Shown: positions 39,424 to 50,495 of the stretch, one piece after another
Layout: the number at the start of each line of letters is the position of its first letter
Numbering within the stretch: the first letter of the stretch is position 1
Source of the DNA: Pantoea ananatis LMG 2665
GTDB lineage: Bacteria; Pseudomonadota; Gammaproteobacteria; Enterobacterales; Enterobacteriaceae
NCBI RefSeq assembly: GCF_000710035.2
Contig: NZ_JMJJ01000007.1
Coordinates: forward strand, 62,001 to 126,000
Length of the DNA: 64,000 nt
Direction of reading: 5' to 3'
Notes under the pieces: model-generated
What the model saw: the letters and a program-made list of their open reading frames with translations, nothing else
Told to the model about the DNA's origin: nothing
The model's database searches: none
Position numbers and translations under genes: made by a program

Positions 39424-41403
39424 TCATTGCTTTTGGAACACACACACAGCGTGTGCGGGACCATGCCAGACAGTTAACCGGATGGGGTGACATTCCCCGG
39501 TGAAAGGAGGAAGGACGTGCCATTCTCCGTCTGGTAAGGCGATATCACATATCGAATCTGTCGCATTTATTGTTATTAACCAGCGGTCTGAAAGCAGAAT
39601 CTGCAGGCTACACATGCCCTGCTTCCAGCCAGCTTCATCTACGGGATTACCCTGGGCGTCCAGCCACTGAACATTGCCGTCATCGTTCTGCCACCAGCGA
39701 TCTGCTGTGAGTGCAGGAATTCGCTTGCGCAGTTGAATCAGCGACGCCGTAAAATCGACCAGCGCTTTTTCGTCATCGTGCCAGTTGAGCCAGCTCAGAG
39801 GATTGTCCTGGCAATACGCATTGTTATTGCCCTGCTGACTTTGACCCCGTTCGTCTCCCGCCAGCAGCATGGGCGTTCCCTGAGAAAGCAGCAGCGTGGT
39901 CAGCAGCCCTTGCATGCTGCGGCGCCGACGCTGCGCCACCTCCGCACTGCTCTCCAGACCTTCTGTACCATGATTGTGGCTATAGTTGTTACCATGCCCG
40001 TCACGGTTTTCTTCACCGTTAACTTCGTTATGTTTATTGTTGAAACTCACGAGGTCGCGCAGGGTAAAACCATCGTGAGCGGTAATCAGATTGATGGTCG
40101 CGTGTGGCCTGCGATCGTCATGCTGAAAAAGGTCGCTTGACGCGGCAAACCGGCAGGCAAATTCCCCCAGGCTGACGTCACCATGCAGCCATGCGCGCCG
40201 GGTCGTATCGCGAAATTGATCGTTCCATTCTGCAAAGGGCGCAGGAAAATTGCCTACCTGATAACCGCCTGGACCGATATCCCAGGGCTCGGCGATCAGT
40301 TTGACTTTTGACAGTATCGGACAGGCGCGAATGGCCTCAAACAGAGCCGCATCGCGGTGATAATCCGGTTCGCGACCCAGCACCGGCGCAAGATCAAAGC
40401 GGAAACCATCGACGTGACAGACGCGCACCCAGTAGCGCAGCGCCTCCAGCGTCCAGTTCATTACCTGCGGATGGCTGAGGTTCAGGGTATTGCCGCAGCC
40501 GGTCCAGTTGTGATAATCGCCCTGTTCGTCCAGCCAGTAATAGCTGGCGTTATCAATGCCGCGAAAGGAAAGCGTCGGTCCGGTGTCATCCAGTTCCGCC
40601 GTGTGGTTAAACACCACATCCAGCAGCACCTCAATCCCGGCAGCGTGCAGACGCTTTACCGCCTGCTGAAACTCTTGCAGAGGAGACAGGCCATCCTGAC
40701 CCGATGCATAGCGGGGATCGACAGCCCAGAGGGCAAAGGGGTTATAACCCCAGTAGTTAGTCAGTCCCAGGCGCAGCAGGCGAGGCTCGCTGGCGAACTG
40801 CGCAATGGGCAGGAGCTCAATGGCGGTGATGCCCATTTTCAGCAGGTAATCCACCATCACCGGATGGCCCAGAGCAGCATAGGTGCCGCGCAGGGGTTCG
40901 GGAATGCCGGGATGCAGCTGCGTCAGACCGCGGACATGCGCTTCGTAAATGACGCTATCGCCCCACGACGTGCGCGGCGGCACATCCCCTTGCCAGTCGA
41001 AATCGTCCGTCACGACAATGCTCTTGGGAGCGAGGGCGGCGTTATCACGACCATCAGGCTCGCCATACCCGCAGTGAAAGCGCGGATCGTCGGGGACATC
41101 GCCCTGCACTGCTCTGGCGCAGGGATCGATTAACAGTTTGGCAGGATTAAAAAAGTGCCCCTGCTGGGGCGCCCACGGCCCGTGTACCCGATAGCCATAA
41201 CGCTGTCCGGGCTTGAGTCCGGGCAGATAGCCGTGCCAGATATCGCCGCTTCGCTCAGTGAGTTCAACGCGCTGCTCAAGGCCGTTCTCATCGAACAGGC
41301 ACAGTTCAACACGCTCAGCGTGATGGGAAAACAGCGTAAAATTGACCCCTTTCCCATCGTAGCTGGCACCCAGCGGTTGGGGATGTCCGGCACGTAATAT
41401 CAT
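39424..41403 (-). CDS. glgX: Glycogen debranching enzyme
   Basis: 659-residue GH13 isoamylase-type enzyme. The start at 41403 ([19 protein letters not shown]) overlaps the glgB stop by ATGA. An N-terminal CBM48 domain precedes the barrel, with nucleophile Asp in [12 protein letters not shown], acid/base Glu in [14 protein letters not shown] and the stabilising Asp in [13 protein letters not shown]. It removes the short branches left by GlgP. In operon glgBXCAP. Confidence 0.96.
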   Translation of the reverse strand: MILRAGHPQPLGASYDGKGVNFTLFSHHAERVELCLFDENGLEQRVELTERSGDIWHGYLPGLKPGQRYGYRVHGPWAPQQGHFFNPAKLLIDPCARAVQGDVPDDPRFHCGYGEPDGRDNAALAPKSIVVTDDFDWQGDVPPRTSWGDSVIYEAHVRGLTQLHPGIPEPLRGTYAALGHPVMVDYLLKMGITAIELLPIAQFASEPRLLRLGLTNYWGYNPFALWAVDPRYASGQDGLSPLQEFQQAVKRLHAAGIEVLLDVVFNHTAELDDTGPTLSFRGIDNASYYWLDEQGDYHNWTGCGNTLNLSHPQVMNWTLEALRYWVRVCHVDGFRFDLAPVLGREPDYHRDAALFEAIRACPILSKVKLIAEPWDIGPGGYQVGNFPAPFAEWNDQFRDTTRRAWLHGDVSLGEFACRFAASSDLFQHDDRRPHATINLITAHDGFTLRDLVSFNNKHNEVNGEENRDGHGNNYSHNHGTEGLESSAEVAQRRRRSMQGLLTTLLLSQGTPMLLAGDERGQSQQGNNNAYCQDNPLSWLNWHDDEKALVDFTASLIQLRKRIPALTADRWWQNDDGNVQWLDAQGNPVDEAGWKQGMCSLQILLSDRWLITINATDSICDIALPDGEWHVLPPFTGECHPIRLTVWHGPAHAVCVFQKQ

Positions 41404-43583
41404 TCCCCCTCCCGCACGAACCATACCGTCGCCAGTGGCGGTAAATTCAGGCTCAGCGATTGCGGGCGGCCATGACTTTCCTGCTGATCGGTGTGCACCA
41501 GATGATTGCGCACGTCGCTGCCGTGGTATTCATGCTGGTCGGTATTAAGCACTTCGCGCCAGCTGCCCGCCTGGTTCACGCCGAAGCGATAGCCCGGACG
41601 CGGGACAGGGGTAAAGTTGCTGACAACAATCACTTCATTGCCATCACGGTCGCGACGTACAAACGCAAAGACGGAATGCTCTGCATCATCAACAACCAGC
41701 CACTCAAACCCCGCTGGATCGAAATCAAGCTGATGCAGGGAGGTGTAATGCTGATAGGTATGGTTCAGATCGCGCACCAGACGCTTAACGCCGTGATGCC
41801 AGTTGTCCTCACCTTCGAGCAGGTGCCAGTCAAGGCTGACATCGTGATTCCACTCTTTGCCCTGCGCAAATTCGTTGCCCATGAATAACAGCTTCTTACC
41901 CGGAAACGCCCACATCCAGCCGTAGTAGGCACGCAGGTTAGCGAATTTTTGCCAGGCATCTCCCGGCATGCGATCAAGAATAGAGCGTTTTCCGTGCACC
42001 ACTTCATCGTGCGACAGCGGCAGGACGAAGTTTTCGCTGTAGTTGTACATGATGCCAAAGCTCATCAGATTATGATGGTAGCGGCGATGTACCGGGTCGA
42101 GTTTCATATAGTCCAGCGTGTCATGCATCCAGCCCAAGTTCCATTTGTACCAGAACCCCAGGCCGCCACCTTCAGGCGGTCGTGAAACACCAGGATAGTC
42201 TGTGGACTCTTCAGCCATCGTCACTGAACCTGGGGCGAAGTGTCCCAAAGTACGGTTGGTATAACGCAGGAAATTGATGGCTTCGAGATTTTCGCGACCA
42301 CCGTATTGATTGGGGATCCACTCGCCTTCGGCGCGGCTGTAATCACGATAGATCATTGAAGCCACCGCATCGACACGCAGGCCATCAATACCGAAGCGCT
42401 CCATCCAGTACAGTGCATTGCCTGCCAGGAAGTTACTGACTTCCCGACGGCCAAAGTTGTAAATCAGTGTATTCCAGTCCTGATGGTAACCTTCACGCGG
42501 ATCGCTGTGCTCATACAGTTCGGTGCCATCAAACTTCGCCAGACCAAAATCATCGCTCGGGAAATGGCCTGGCACCCAGTCCAGTAACACATTCAGCCCT
42601 GCGGCATGGGCGCTGTCGATAAAGTAGCGGAATTCATCACGGGTACCGAAACGGCGGGTGGGCGCGTACATACCGAGCGGCTGATAACCCCAACTGCCGT
42701 CAAACGGATGTTCGTTAATGGGCAGCAGCTCGATATGGGTAAACCCCATCTCTTTAACGTAAGGCACCAGCTGTTCAGCCAGCTCTTTGTAACTGAGCCA
42801 GAAGTTGTCATCAGTATGGCGACGCCACGATCCCAGATGCACTTCGTAGATAGAGATGGGTTTATCAAACTCATTTGCCGCTTTGCGTGAGGCCGACATC
42901 TCCACTTTTTCGGGCAGGCCGCAAATCATTGATGCGGTTTGCGGACGCATTTGTGCTTCAAATGCTAAAGGATCGGCCTTGATACGGAGCTGTCCATGGG
43001 CATCGATGATTTCAAATTTATAGAGTTGCCCGTTAACGGCGCCGGGAACAAACAGCTCCCAGACGCCCATTTCCTGACGCAGACGCATCGGATGACGACG
43101 GCCGTCCCAAAAGTTGAAATCACCGACAACCGATACGCGGCGTGCGTTAGGTGCCCAGACACAAAAACGCGTACCAATCACACCATCAATGACGTCGCCG
43201 TGGGCGCCCAGCGTTTCATAGGGCCGCAGGTGCGTGCCTTCTGCCAGCAGCCACAAGTCCATCTCTTGCAACAAAGGGCCAAAGCGGTAGGCATCATCAA
43301 TGAGGTTCTGCTGGCCGTGCCAGTTAACCGCCAGTTGATAGCGAAACGGATTTTTACGACGAGGAACGACGCCACTGAAAAAACCACGAGAATCATCACA
43401 CTTCAGTTGGACCAGTTTGCGTCCTGTTGAGGTTTCAATGACCCAGACTTCCAGGGCTTCCGGAAGCAGCGCACGCACTTCAAGACCATTTTCGGTTTTA
43501 TGCATCCCCAGCAGTGAAAAGGGGTCGGAATAATTACCCGCAAAAAGGGCATTGATCGCCTGGCGATCGGGTAGCTCTGACAT
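41400..43583 (-). CDS. glgB: 1,4-alpha-glucan branching enzyme
   Basis: 727 residues from the ATG at 43583 ([26 protein letters not shown]), with AGGAAG upstream. It has two N-terminal CBM48-like regions, then a GH13 barrel with nucleophile Asp in [17 protein letters not shown], acid/base Glu in [12 protein letters not shown] and [14 protein letters not shown]. It makes the alpha-1,6 branches of glycogen. First gene of the glg operon; its promoter lies in the 850-bp region before asd. Confidence 0.97.
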   Translation of the reverse strand: MSELPDRQAINALFAGNYSDPFSLLGMHKTENGLEVRALLPEALEVWVIETSTGRKLVQLKCDDSRGFFSGVVPRRKNPFRYQLAVNWHGQQNLIDDAYRFGPLLQEMDLWLLAEGTHLRPYETLGAHGDVIDGVIGTRFCVWAPNARRVSVVGDFNFWDGRRHPMRLRQEMGVWELFVPGAVNGQLYKFEIIDAHGQLRIKADPLAFEAQMRPQTASMICGLPEKVEMSASRKAANEFDKPISIYEVHLGSWRRHTDDNFWLSYKELAEQLVPYVKEMGFTHIELLPINEHPFDGSWGYQPLGMYAPTRRFGTRDEFRYFIDSAHAAGLNVLLDWVPGHFPSDDFGLAKFDGTELYEHSDPREGYHQDWNTLIYNFGRREVSNFLAGNALYWMERFGIDGLRVDAVASMIYRDYSRAEGEWIPNQYGGRENLEAINFLRYTNRTLGHFAPGSVTMAEESTDYPGVSRPPEGGGLGFWYKWNLGWMHDTLDYMKLDPVHRRYHHNLMSFGIMYNYSENFVLPLSHDEVVHGKRSILDRMPGDAWQKFANLRAYYGWMWAFPGKKLLFMGNEFAQGKEWNHDVSLDWHLLEGEDNWHHGVKRLVRDLNHTYQHYTSLHQLDFDPAGFEWLVVDDAEHSVFAFVRRDRDGNEVIVVSNFTPVPRPGYRFGVNQAGSWREVLNTDQHEYHGSDVRNHLVHTDQQESHGRPQSLSLNLPPLATVWFVREGE

Positions 43584-44436
43584 GACTTTCTTCCTGTGAT
43601 AGTTGGCAGGCGAAAAGACCACGACGTCGTGTTATCGCAGGTCTGTTGCGCTGCTCTTCATTGAGCCATGAGTACAGCGGCGTGGGTGTCAAAACGAAAC
43701 GCTCCTCACCACGCGCCTCCTTAAATCACAACCAGTTAGCATCAAGCCTGTCTGCTCAATGCAAAGCCCGTAGTACCGCCAGATGCCCATCCGGCAAGCC
43801 TCCAGACATTAAATAACTTTTACTTTCACGTGCAAGCCGGCCCTGGCTAAAAAAGGCAGTCATCACCTACATCATCTGATGTAAGAACGTTTTTAAGAGA
43901 GAACACCCGCCTTTTATTTTTGCGAACCGCCCCGCAAAAAATTAAATTATATTAATGTATAACAGATTCGCGTTTCATCTTATTTAATAAAAACCGGCCA
44001 CTTTTCGCTAAGAGCCCGCCATTCCGCTTAAGCCGTTCTTTTTTTCGGAAAGACCGGCCGGGAGGAGGACGTTTTACCGCCCAGCTGCTGCACCGCGTAT
44101 CTCAGGCGCCGCCGGGTTTTAGCGCAGAGCGAAGCCGCCAGCATCGCGGGTTAAGCGCTGCCAGTCAGATATGATTTATCCGCCTCATCGGTTTGATGGA
44201 CATCGGTGAAAAACAGTGCCAGTACGTTCCTCGAAAAAATGTCTTTCCCATCTACAACAACCATTTAGTTAATAAAGTAAAACAGTTAACTCGCGGCGCA
44301 CCCTTGTTAAATCATAGCTTGATGACAGCGGTTATAAGAGCAGATAAGCAAAAATTTATTTCTGGACAGGCAAAAAGGGGAAGCGGATCACTTAGCGATC
44401 GTAACAGTAGAACAATTTGCAGTGATTTATGGGAAT
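43584..44436. other. Long intergenic region glgB-asd
   Basis: About 850 bp between two minus-strand genes. It should hold the glg operon promoter in its left half, where sequence near 43900-44000 is AT-rich. A 13-bp match to copy B's tail repeat (CTGCTCAATGCAA) occurs at 43752-43764. An 81-codon plus-strand frame ends at 44438, but it lacks a ribosome site and looks random. In E. coli glgB and asd are close neighbours, so the gap is longer here. Confidence 0.55.
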
Positions 44437-44460
44437 AAGACCGGACAAGTCCGGTCTTTT
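44437..44460. terminator. Terminator of asd
   Basis: Perfect inverted repeat AAGACCGGAC-AA-GTCCGGTCTT followed by TT on the plus strand. It lies 14 bp beyond the asd stop. The better T run is on the plus strand, so it may serve both directions. Confidence 0.8.
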
Positions 44461-44473
44461 GATGCTTTCAGAT

Positions 44474-45583
44474 TTAGTCGATGAGCAAACGCAACATGCG
44501 ACGCAGCGGCTCGGCAGCGCCCCAAAGAAGCTGATCGCCGACAGTAAAGGCAGAAAGATATTCTGGCCCCATATTCAACTTGCGAAGACGTCCTACCGGT
44601 GTATTCAGCGTACCGGTCACGGCGGCTGGGGTGAGTTCACGCAGGGTGAGTTCACGATCGTTAGGCACCACTTTCACCCATTCATTGTGGGAAGCCAGCA
44701 GTTGCTCAATTTCCGCCAGCGGCAGGTCTTTTTTAAGCTTCAGCGTAAAGGCCTGGCTGTGGCAGCGCAGCGCGCCCACGCGGACGCACAGCCCGTCAAC
44801 CGGAATGACGCGCGGGGTCGCCAGAATTTTGTTCGTTTCGGCCTGACCTTTCCACTCTTCGCGGCTCTGACCGTTTTCGAGTTGCTTGTCGATCCACGGA
44901 ATCAGGCTGCCCGCCAACGGCACGCCAAAGTTATCCGTTGGCAGCGTACCAGAGCGGGTGAAATCCGTTACGCTTCGCTCAATATCCAGAATCGCCGAAG
45001 CCGGGTTTTGCAGAGAAGTCGCCACGTGATCGTGCAACATGCCCATCTGCGTCAGCAGTTCGCGCATATGACGCGCGCCGCCGCCGGATGCCGCCTGATA
45101 GGTTGCCACTGAGGCCCATTCCACCAAATCCTGTGCAAACAGACCGCCTAGCGACATTAACATCAGGCTGACGGTGCAGTTACCGCCAACAAAGGTTTTT
45201 ACGCCGCTGTCGATGCCCTGACGAATAACCTGATGGTTAACCGGATCGAGAATAATGATGGCATCGTCTTTCATACGCAGCGTTGACGCCGCATCGATCC
45301 AGTAGCCATTCCAGCCGCTGGCGCGCAGTTTTGGATAGATCTCAGAGGTGTAGTCACCGCCCTGACAGGTGATAATGATATCCAGCGCGTTCAACGCCTC
45401 AATATCAAAGGCATCCTGCAACGTACCCTGCTGCTTGCCTGCAAACGTCGGGGCCGCTTCACCGTGCTGCGAGGTGGAGAAGAAGACCGGATTGATCACA
45501 TCAAAATCCCGTTCTTCGCTCATGCGGGACATCAGCACTGAGCCAACCATACCGCGCCAACCAACTAAACCTACATTCTTCAT
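44474..45583 (-). CDS. asd: Aspartate-semialdehyde dehydrogenase
   Basis: 369 residues. The NADP-binding start [17 protein letters not shown] and catalytic Cys136 ([11 protein letters not shown]) are present, and it aligns with E. coli Asd. The enzyme reduces aspartyl phosphate to the semialdehyde, the shared precursor of diaminopimelate, lysine, threonine and methionine, so it is needed for cell wall synthesis. Monocistronic between the glg operon and divergent yhgN. Confidence 0.97.
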   Translation of the reverse strand: MKNVGLVGWRGMVGSVLMSRMSEERDFDVINPVFFSTSQHGEAAPTFAGKQQGTLQDAFDIEALNALDIIITCQGGDYTSEIYPKLRASGWNGYWIDAASTLRMKDDAIIILDPVNHQVIRQGIDSGVKTFVGGNCTVSLMLMSLGGLFAQDLVEWASVATYQAASGGGARHMRELLTQMGMLHDHVATSLQNPASAILDIERSVTDFTRSGTLPTDNFGVPLAGSLIPWIDKQLENGQSREEWKGQAETNKILATPRVIPVDGLCVRVGALRCHSQAFTLKLKKDLPLAEIEQLLASHNEWVKVVPNDRELTLRELTPAAVTGTLNTPVGRLRKLNMGPEYLSAFTVGDQLLWGAAEPLRRMLRLLID

Positions 45584-45802
45584 GTCATGTCCGTTTCAGG
45601 ATGATAAACACCTGACTTTCTTATCGAAGGGAAAAGTGTCGTGGTACTCTCACGCCACTCTGCGTAATAATCAGATCTGCCTGTGATGATTTACTCTACA
45701 AAATGCAGCTTTTCTGGCAAGTGAATTAATGTAATCAGGCCAACTTTTTCAGCAACACCGCTAATAACCTGACTTTATCTATAACGAGAAGACGTAAAAC
45801 GA

Positions 45803-46396
45803 ATGACTGAAATGATCTCGGCAACAATATTATTGTTGTTAATAATGGATCCCTTAGGCAATTTGCCGATTTTTATGTCGGTTTTAAAGCATCTGGAACC
45901 GAAACGTCGGCGAGTCGTGCTTATTCGTGAAATGCTGATTGCGCTCATCATCATGTTGCTGTTTTTGTTTACCGGCGAGCGAATTCTGGCCTTTCTCAAC
46001 CTGCGTACTGAAACCGTGTCCATATCTGGTGGCGTCATCCTGTTTTTAATCGCCATCAAAATGATTTTCCCGTCACCTGAAAGCAGTAGCACGGGCTTAC
46101 CGGCGGGAGAAGAGCCTTTTCTGGTGCCGCTGGCGATTCCCCTGGTGGCAGGGCCGTCATTGCTGGCGACCCTGATGCTGCTGTCGCATCAGTATCCCAA
46201 TCAAATGTCGCATCTGGTGGGTGCCCTGCTCATTGCCTGGGGCGTAACGGTCATGATTCTGCTGTTGTCAGGCCTGTTTCTTCGGCTGCTGGGCGATAAG
46301 GGCGTTAATGCGCTGGAACGTCTGATGGGATTGATACTGATTATGCTGGCAACGCAGATGTTCTTAGACGGGATTCGCGTGTATCTGAAGTTGTAA
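45803..46396 (+). CDS. yhgN: YhgN, MarC-family inner-membrane protein
   Basis: 197-residue polytopic protein with about six hydrophobic helices. It begins MTEMISATILLLLIMDPLGNLPIF, typical of the UPF0056/MarC family, and has the internal LVPLAIPLVAGPSLLATLML motif. No transport substrate is established for the family; despite its name MarC does not cause multiple resistance. It sits between asd and the gnt genes, as in E. coli. Confidence 0.93.
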   Translation: MTEMISATILLLLIMDPLGNLPIFMSVLKHLEPKRRRVVLIREMLIALIIMLLFLFTGERILAFLNLRTETVSISGGVILFLIAIKMIFPSPESSSTGLPAGEEPFLVPLAIPLVAGPSLLATLMLLSHQYPNQMSHLVGALLIAWGVTVMILLLSGLFLRLLGDKGVNALERLMGLILIMLATQMFLDGIRVYLKL

Positions 46397-46406
46397 CCAT
46401 GGTCGA

Positions 46407-46436
46407 TTGTAACCGGGCAGCCCTGCCCGGTTACAA
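46407..46436. terminator. Perfect inverted repeat between convergent yhgN and gntU
   Basis: 14-bp arms TTGTAACCGGGCAG/CTGCCCGGTTACAA with 2-nt spacer CC fill the gap between two convergent stop codons. Likely a bidirectional terminator, although no T run follows. Its GTAACC/GGTTAC cores also faintly resemble the GntR operator. Confidence 0.6.
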
Positions 46437-46440
46437 CGCA

Positions 46441-47781
46441 TCAGGAAAGCAGCGTAAAGGCGATCATGCCGACTACGGCACCGACGGTGCCCAAAATGGT
46501 CTCCATCAATGTCCACGTCTTTAAGGTTTCCCCTTCCGTGGCGCCGGTAAATCGCCCAAACAACCAGAAACCTGCATCGTTAACATGGCTGATAATAATG
46601 GAACCGCCACCGATACAGATGGACAAGGCCGCCAGCTGCGCGCCGTTATAATGCAGTGGCTCAATCACAGGCATGATCAGTCCCACTGTCGTCAAACAGG
46701 CGACCGTGGCCGATCCCTGAATCACCCGGACCGCCCCAGACAGAATAAAACAGGCCAGCGCAACGGGCAGCCCGGCACCGGTCAGGGCATTTCCCAGCAC
46801 AGGCCCTACGCCGGAATCGACCAGTACCTGTTTAAAGACGCCGCCTGCACCAATCACCAGCAAAATAATGCCCGCTGGCTGCAGTGCGCTGCCGCAAATC
46901 TGCATCACTTTCTCTTTTTCCATGCCCTGACGATAAGCCAGGCCGTAAATAGCCACCAGGCAGGCCAGCAGAATGGCGATAAAAGGATGGCCGATAAATT
47001 CCAGCCATTGATAAAGCGCGGTGCCTTCCGTGGTGAAGCGTGCGCCAATGGTTTTTAACCCGACCAGCACGAGAGGAAACAGGATTAATGCCAGGCTAAA
47101 ACCAAAAGAGGGCAGCTTGTTTTCATCAATATCCGGCTGATGATCTTCAGGAGGCGCGCTGAACGAAACGCGTCTGGCGATATAATTACCAAACAGCGGC
47201 CCGGCAATCAGCATGCCCGGCAGCGCAGCGCACAGGCCGATTAAAATCATCCAGCCAAAATCTGCGTGCATCTGAGACGCCAGCAACATGGGCGCAGGCC
47301 CCGGCAGCAGAAAGGCCGCGGCGGCGGCCACTCCGGCAAACAGCGGTATCACCAGCTTCACCAGATTATCCCCCGTGCGTCGGGCGACGGCGAAAGCAAT
47401 GCTGATAAGCAGTACCACGGCAACTTCAAAGAAGAGCGGTAAGGCGCAGATTAGCCCGGCGATTCCCATGGCAAAGTGGGCGCGGTTTTCGCCAAAGGTC
47501 TTGAGCATGCGAACCGCAATTTGGTCAACGGCACCGGTTTCATGCAGGATCTTGCCGAACATCGCGCCCAGCGCCACCACAATTGCCAGAAAGCCCAGCG
47601 TGCCGCCCATGCCTTTCTGCATGGTTTCGGCGATGTTATCCAGTGGCATACCGGATAACAGCCCGGCTCCGACTGAAACCAGCATCAAGGCAAGAAAGGC
47701 ATGCATGCGGGCTTTCATCACCAGAAAGAGCAGCAGCAGGACAGAGCCTGCTGCGGTTAAAATAAGTGTTGCGGTATTCAT
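46441..47781 (-). CDS. gntU: Low-affinity gluconate transporter
   Basis: 446-residue inner-membrane permease of the GntP family with about 12-14 hydrophobic segments. The GAMFGKILHETGAVDQIA and GGGSIIISHVNDAGFWLFGRF motifs are typical of the family. It imports gluconate by proton symport. It lies 3 bp after gntK in the gntK-gntU operon, controlled by GntR through the operator upstream of gntK. Confidence 0.94.
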   Translation of the reverse strand: MNTATLILTAAGSVLLLLFLVMKARMHAFLALMLVSVGAGLLSGMPLDNIAETMQKGMGGTLGFLAIVVALGAMFGKILHETGAVDQIAVRMLKTFGENRAHFAMGIAGLICALPLFFEVAVVLLISIAFAVARRTGDNLVKLVIPLFAGVAAAAAFLLPGPAPMLLASQMHADFGWMILIGLCAALPGMLIAGPLFGNYIARRVSFSAPPEDHQPDIDENKLPSFGFSLALILFPLVLVGLKTIGARFTTEGTALYQWLEFIGHPFIAILLACLVAIYGLAYRQGMEKEKVMQICGSALQPAGIILLVIGAGGVFKQVLVDSGVGPVLGNALTGAGLPVALACFILSGAVRVIQGSATVACLTTVGLIMPVIEPLHYNGAQLAALSICIGGGSIIISHVNDAGFWLFGRFTGATEGETLKTWTLMETILGTVGAVVGMIAFTLLS

Positions 47782-47784
47782 GGC

Positions 47785-48321
47785 CTAGCCTTGATTAATG
47801 GCGTCCTTGATGGTCGCAACCGTCGCCGCCACAACCTCATCCAGCGGGTTCGCGATATCCACGACCAGCACATCTTTTTCATCACTGCCCGGCTCTTCCA
47901 GGGTGGCAAACTGCGTCACCAGCATTTGCGGCTTGAAGAAGTGGCCTTTACGCGCCTTCAGACGGGCTTCGATGGTATCGAAATCCCCTTTCAGATACAC
48001 AAAACGCAGGTTGTCATTGCCCTGACGAAGAATGTCGCGGTAATGCTTTTTCAGGGCTGAACAGACGATGATGGAAATGGCCTGGGTGCGTTGCATCGCG
48101 AAAGCCGCGTCGTTCAGAGCCTGTAACCAGGGCAGACGATCGTTATCATCCAGTGGATGGCCTTCTGCCATTTTCAGGATATTGGCACGCGGATGAAGAA
48201 AATCACCGTCGAGAAACGCGGTGTTCAACTGGTGAGAAACCTGGTTAGCGACAACGGATTTACCGCTGCCTGAAACACCCATCAGAATAAAAACGTGATG
48301 TGGCGAAGATTGCGTGGTCAT
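47785..48321 (-). CDS. gntK: Gluconokinase
   Basis: 178-residue P-loop kinase (GVSGSGKS at residues 15-22) that phosphorylates gluconate to 6-phosphogluconate. Family segments FLDGDFLHPRANILKMAEGHPLDDNDRLPWL and CSALKKHYRDILR are present. First gene of the gntKU operon, with a GntR operator about 30 bp upstream of the ATG. Confidence 0.96.
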   Translation of the reverse strand: MTTQSSPHHVFILMGVSGSGKSVVANQVSHQLNTAFLDGDFLHPRANILKMAEGHPLDDNDRLPWLQALNDAAFAMQRTQAISIIVCSALKKHYRDILRQGNDNLRFVYLKGDFDTIEARLKARKGHFFKPQMLVTQFATLEEPGSDEKDVLVVDIANPLDEVVAATVATIKDAINQG

Positions 48322-48352
48322 TTTTTACTCCGGCAAGTTCAGTCAGTCTGCC

Positions 48353-48368
48353 ATGTTACCGATAACAA
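48353..48368 (-). promoter_or_regulatory. GntR operator upstream of gntK
   Basis: ATGTTACCGATAACAA matches the palindromic GntR operator ATGTTACCGGTAACAT except at two or three positions. It lies between gntR and gntK, over the probable gntK promoter, consistent with repression lifted by gluconate. Confidence 0.82.
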
Positions 48369-48462
48369 TGGTGGAGCACATTGTCCTGGTGGCATTACAT
48401 GCTGGCAACCTTTTTACATCCCAAAGCGTTAAAGTGTGAGCTGCTTCATAAAATCGCGTTAA

Positions 48463-49458
48463 TCAGATACTGCCACCTTCCAGAATCTCAAAACCGATAT
48501 CCAGAGGTGGTGTAACGCTGTGTTCCCCGGCGATACGCGCCAGTAATAATGCAGCAGACTCACGTCCCATTCGGTCGCGCGGGGTGAGTACCGTTGCCAG
48601 CTGCGGCGTGACAACCTGGCTAATATCATGGCCGTGGAAACCGGCAATCGCCATTTGGGAAGGCACCTTGAGTCCCTGTCGCTGACACTCAAACATCGCG
48701 CCGACCGCCAGATCGTCATTGGTACAGAACAGGCTGTCTGTCTGAGGATAACGGCGCTGCGCTTCACGCAGCAGATCGCCGCCTGCGCTAAACGAGGAGG
48801 CTTCTTCCATCATCACGCTGCGCGGCGTTAATCCGGCCTCGCGCATGGCGGCTTCATAACCGCGCTGTTTTTGCAGCGTTCGCTCATCCAGACGCGCGCC
48901 CAGATAAACGGTATGACGATGACCTTTATTGATGATTGCCAGCGTCATCTGCCGGGCCGCCTCGACATTGTCAAAGCCGACCGCCATATCAAGACAAGGG
49001 GTAACGCTGTCCATCATTTCAATGACCGGAATCCCCGCCACTTCCAGCATGCGCAACGTGCCGGGCGTGTGGGTGCGCTCCGTCAGGATAACGCCGTCGA
49101 TGTTCCAGCCCAGCAACGACCGTAGCTGACGCTCTTCTTTTTCCGGGTTATAGCCAAAGTGCGCCACCAGCGTCTGATAACCGGCCTCATCGGTGACGGC
49201 TTCAATGCCACGCAGTACGTCGGCAAAAACCTGATTGGTCAGGGAAGGCAGCAACACGCCAATGGCGCGGCTGGTCGCATTCGACAGCATATCCGGGGCA
49301 CGATTCGGTATGTATCCCAGTTCATCCAGCGCCACGGCAATCTTTTTCCCCAGCGCAACGGACACCTGCTCGGGATTACGCAGATAACGACTGACAGTCA
49401 TTTTGGTGATACCGATACGATCGGCAACGTCCTGTAAAACCGGTCTTTTCTTCTTCAT
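48463..49458 (-). CDS. gntR: Gluconate utilisation repressor GntR (LacI family)
   Basis: 331-residue LacI-type repressor. The helix-turn-helix is at the N-terminus (VLQDVADRIGITKMTVSRYLRNPEQVS), followed by a periplasmic-binding-like effector domain. It matches E. coli GntR, which represses gntKU and the Entner-Doudoroff genes and responds to gluconate. It lies 141 bp upstream of gntK, and the intergenic GntR operator supports the pairing. Confidence 0.95.
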   Translation of the reverse strand: MKKKRPVLQDVADRIGITKMTVSRYLRNPEQVSVALGKKIAVALDELGYIPNRAPDMLSNATSRAIGVLLPSLTNQVFADVLRGIEAVTDEAGYQTLVAHFGYNPEKEERQLRSLLGWNIDGVILTERTHTPGTLRMLEVAGIPVIEMMDSVTPCLDMAVGFDNVEAARQMTLAIINKGHRHTVYLGARLDERTLQKQRGYEAAMREAGLTPRSVMMEEASSFSAGGDLLREAQRRYPQTDSLFCTNDDLAVGAMFECQRQGLKVPSQMAIAGFHGHDISQVVTPQLATVLTPRDRMGRESAALLLARIAGEHSVTPPLDIGFEILEGGSI

Positions 49459-49557
49459 CGTAAGCGCCTGGATAGCCCTGAAAGCAAGTTACGACGAGTC
49501 TATCACTTTTTTGCAGCCAGATTGCCAGTGGGGCGAGATATGCCCGCCCCAACAGGC

Positions 49558-50253
49558 TTATACCGGCGGCAGATCAAACAGCAGGACTTCCGCGGCGCTG
49601 TCTGCTTCGAGCACCAGGCTGCTTTCGTCCCAGATGGCAAAAGCATCGCTGTTTGTCGCTGGCTGACCGTTTACCTTGACCTGGCCCTTCACCACCTGGA
49701 TCCAGATACGGCGGCCCGCGTCGGGTACCACGCTGTCGCTGTCGCCCGCCGCAAATACCCAGCGCGACAACGTCATGTCCTGCCAGACTTTGAGCGATCC
49801 GTCACGGGCATCAGGCGTCAGAATATACTGGCGTCCCTGTACGTCGGGAAAACGGCGCTGAGCGTAGCGCGGCTCTATCCCTGTGCTTTCTGGAATAATC
49901 CAGATTTGGTAGAGGTGCAGGGGTTCGGTTTGGCTGGCGTTATATTCTGAATGACGCACGCCCGTACCGGCACTCATAATCTGGAATTCGCCTGCCGGTA
50001 TCTGTTCTTTATTCCCCATGCTGTCCTGATGTTCAACGGTACCTGACAGCACATAGGTCAGAATTTCCATGTCTTTATGGGGATGCGTACCAAAGCCCTG
50101 ACCCGGATCGATCACGTCTTCGTTAATGACGCGTAACGCCGAAAAGCCCATAAAATTGGCATCGTAATAGTTGGCAAAGGAAAAGGTATGCCAGCTGTCC
50201 AGCCAACCGTGATTCGCGTGACCGCGTTCTTCAGCTTTACGTAAATAGATCAT
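49558..50253 (-). CDS. yhhW: Pirin-family quercetinase YhhW
   Basis: 231-residue bicupin. The ATG at 50253 (MIYLRKAEERGHANHGWLDSWHTF) has AGGAG 8 nt upstream and matches E. coli YhhW. Metal ligands are visible in GFGTHPHKDMEILTYVL (two His) and GEFQIMSAGTGVRHSEYN (Glu-His region). The E. coli protein opens quercetin; the natural substrate is unclear. In E. coli yhhX lies between yhhW and ryhB; here it is missing. Confidence 0.94.
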   Translation of the reverse strand: MIYLRKAEERGHANHGWLDSWHTFSFANYYDANFMGFSALRVINEDVIDPGQGFGTHPHKDMEILTYVLSGTVEHQDSMGNKEQIPAGEFQIMSAGTGVRHSEYNASQTEPLHLYQIWIIPESTGIEPRYAQRRFPDVQGRQYILTPDARDGSLKVWQDMTLSRWVFAAGDSDSVVPDAGRRIWIQVVKGQVKVNGQPATNSDAFAIWDESSLVLEADSAAEVLLFDLPPV

Positions 50254-50401
50254 GTTCAAATCTCCTCACTGTTTTTTATAGTGTGGTATCCGGCGTAAAA
50301 GATTGATAGCTGAAAAACTTCACCTCTCTGTTCAAAAATTATGAACATTAAATCACGGGTTGTTGAAAGGGGCTGAAGGAGGCCTGGCGGGAAGAGGTAG
50401 C

Positions 50402-50493
50402 AAAAAAAAGCCAGCACCCGGCTGGCTAAATAATACTGGAAGCAATGTGAGCAATGTCGTGCGTTCTACCGTGTCGATGACACGCGAGAAAGC
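50402..50493 (-). ncRNA. ryhB: Small RNA RyhB
   Basis: On the minus strand the conserved RyhB core is plain: CACGACATTGCTCACATTGC, then TTCCAGTATTATTTAGCC and the terminator hairpin AGCCAGCCGGGTGCTGGCT with a T run (50402-50409). The 5' part differs from E. coli and contains a small hairpin GTGTC-ATC-GACAC. The start is placed at 50493 by aligning TATTATTGTC with the E. coli promoter. RyhB is an Hfq-dependent RNA made in iron starvation that blocks mRNAs of iron-using proteins. Location next to yhhY is as in E. coli. Confidence 0.93.
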
Positions 50494-50495
50494 AT

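Noticed and set aside
44193..44438. 81-codon plus-strand frame in the glgB-asd gap ending at the asd terminator
   Set aside because: TTG/ATG start without a Shine-Dalgarno sequence, no recognisable domain or signal; end at the hairpin seems coincidental.
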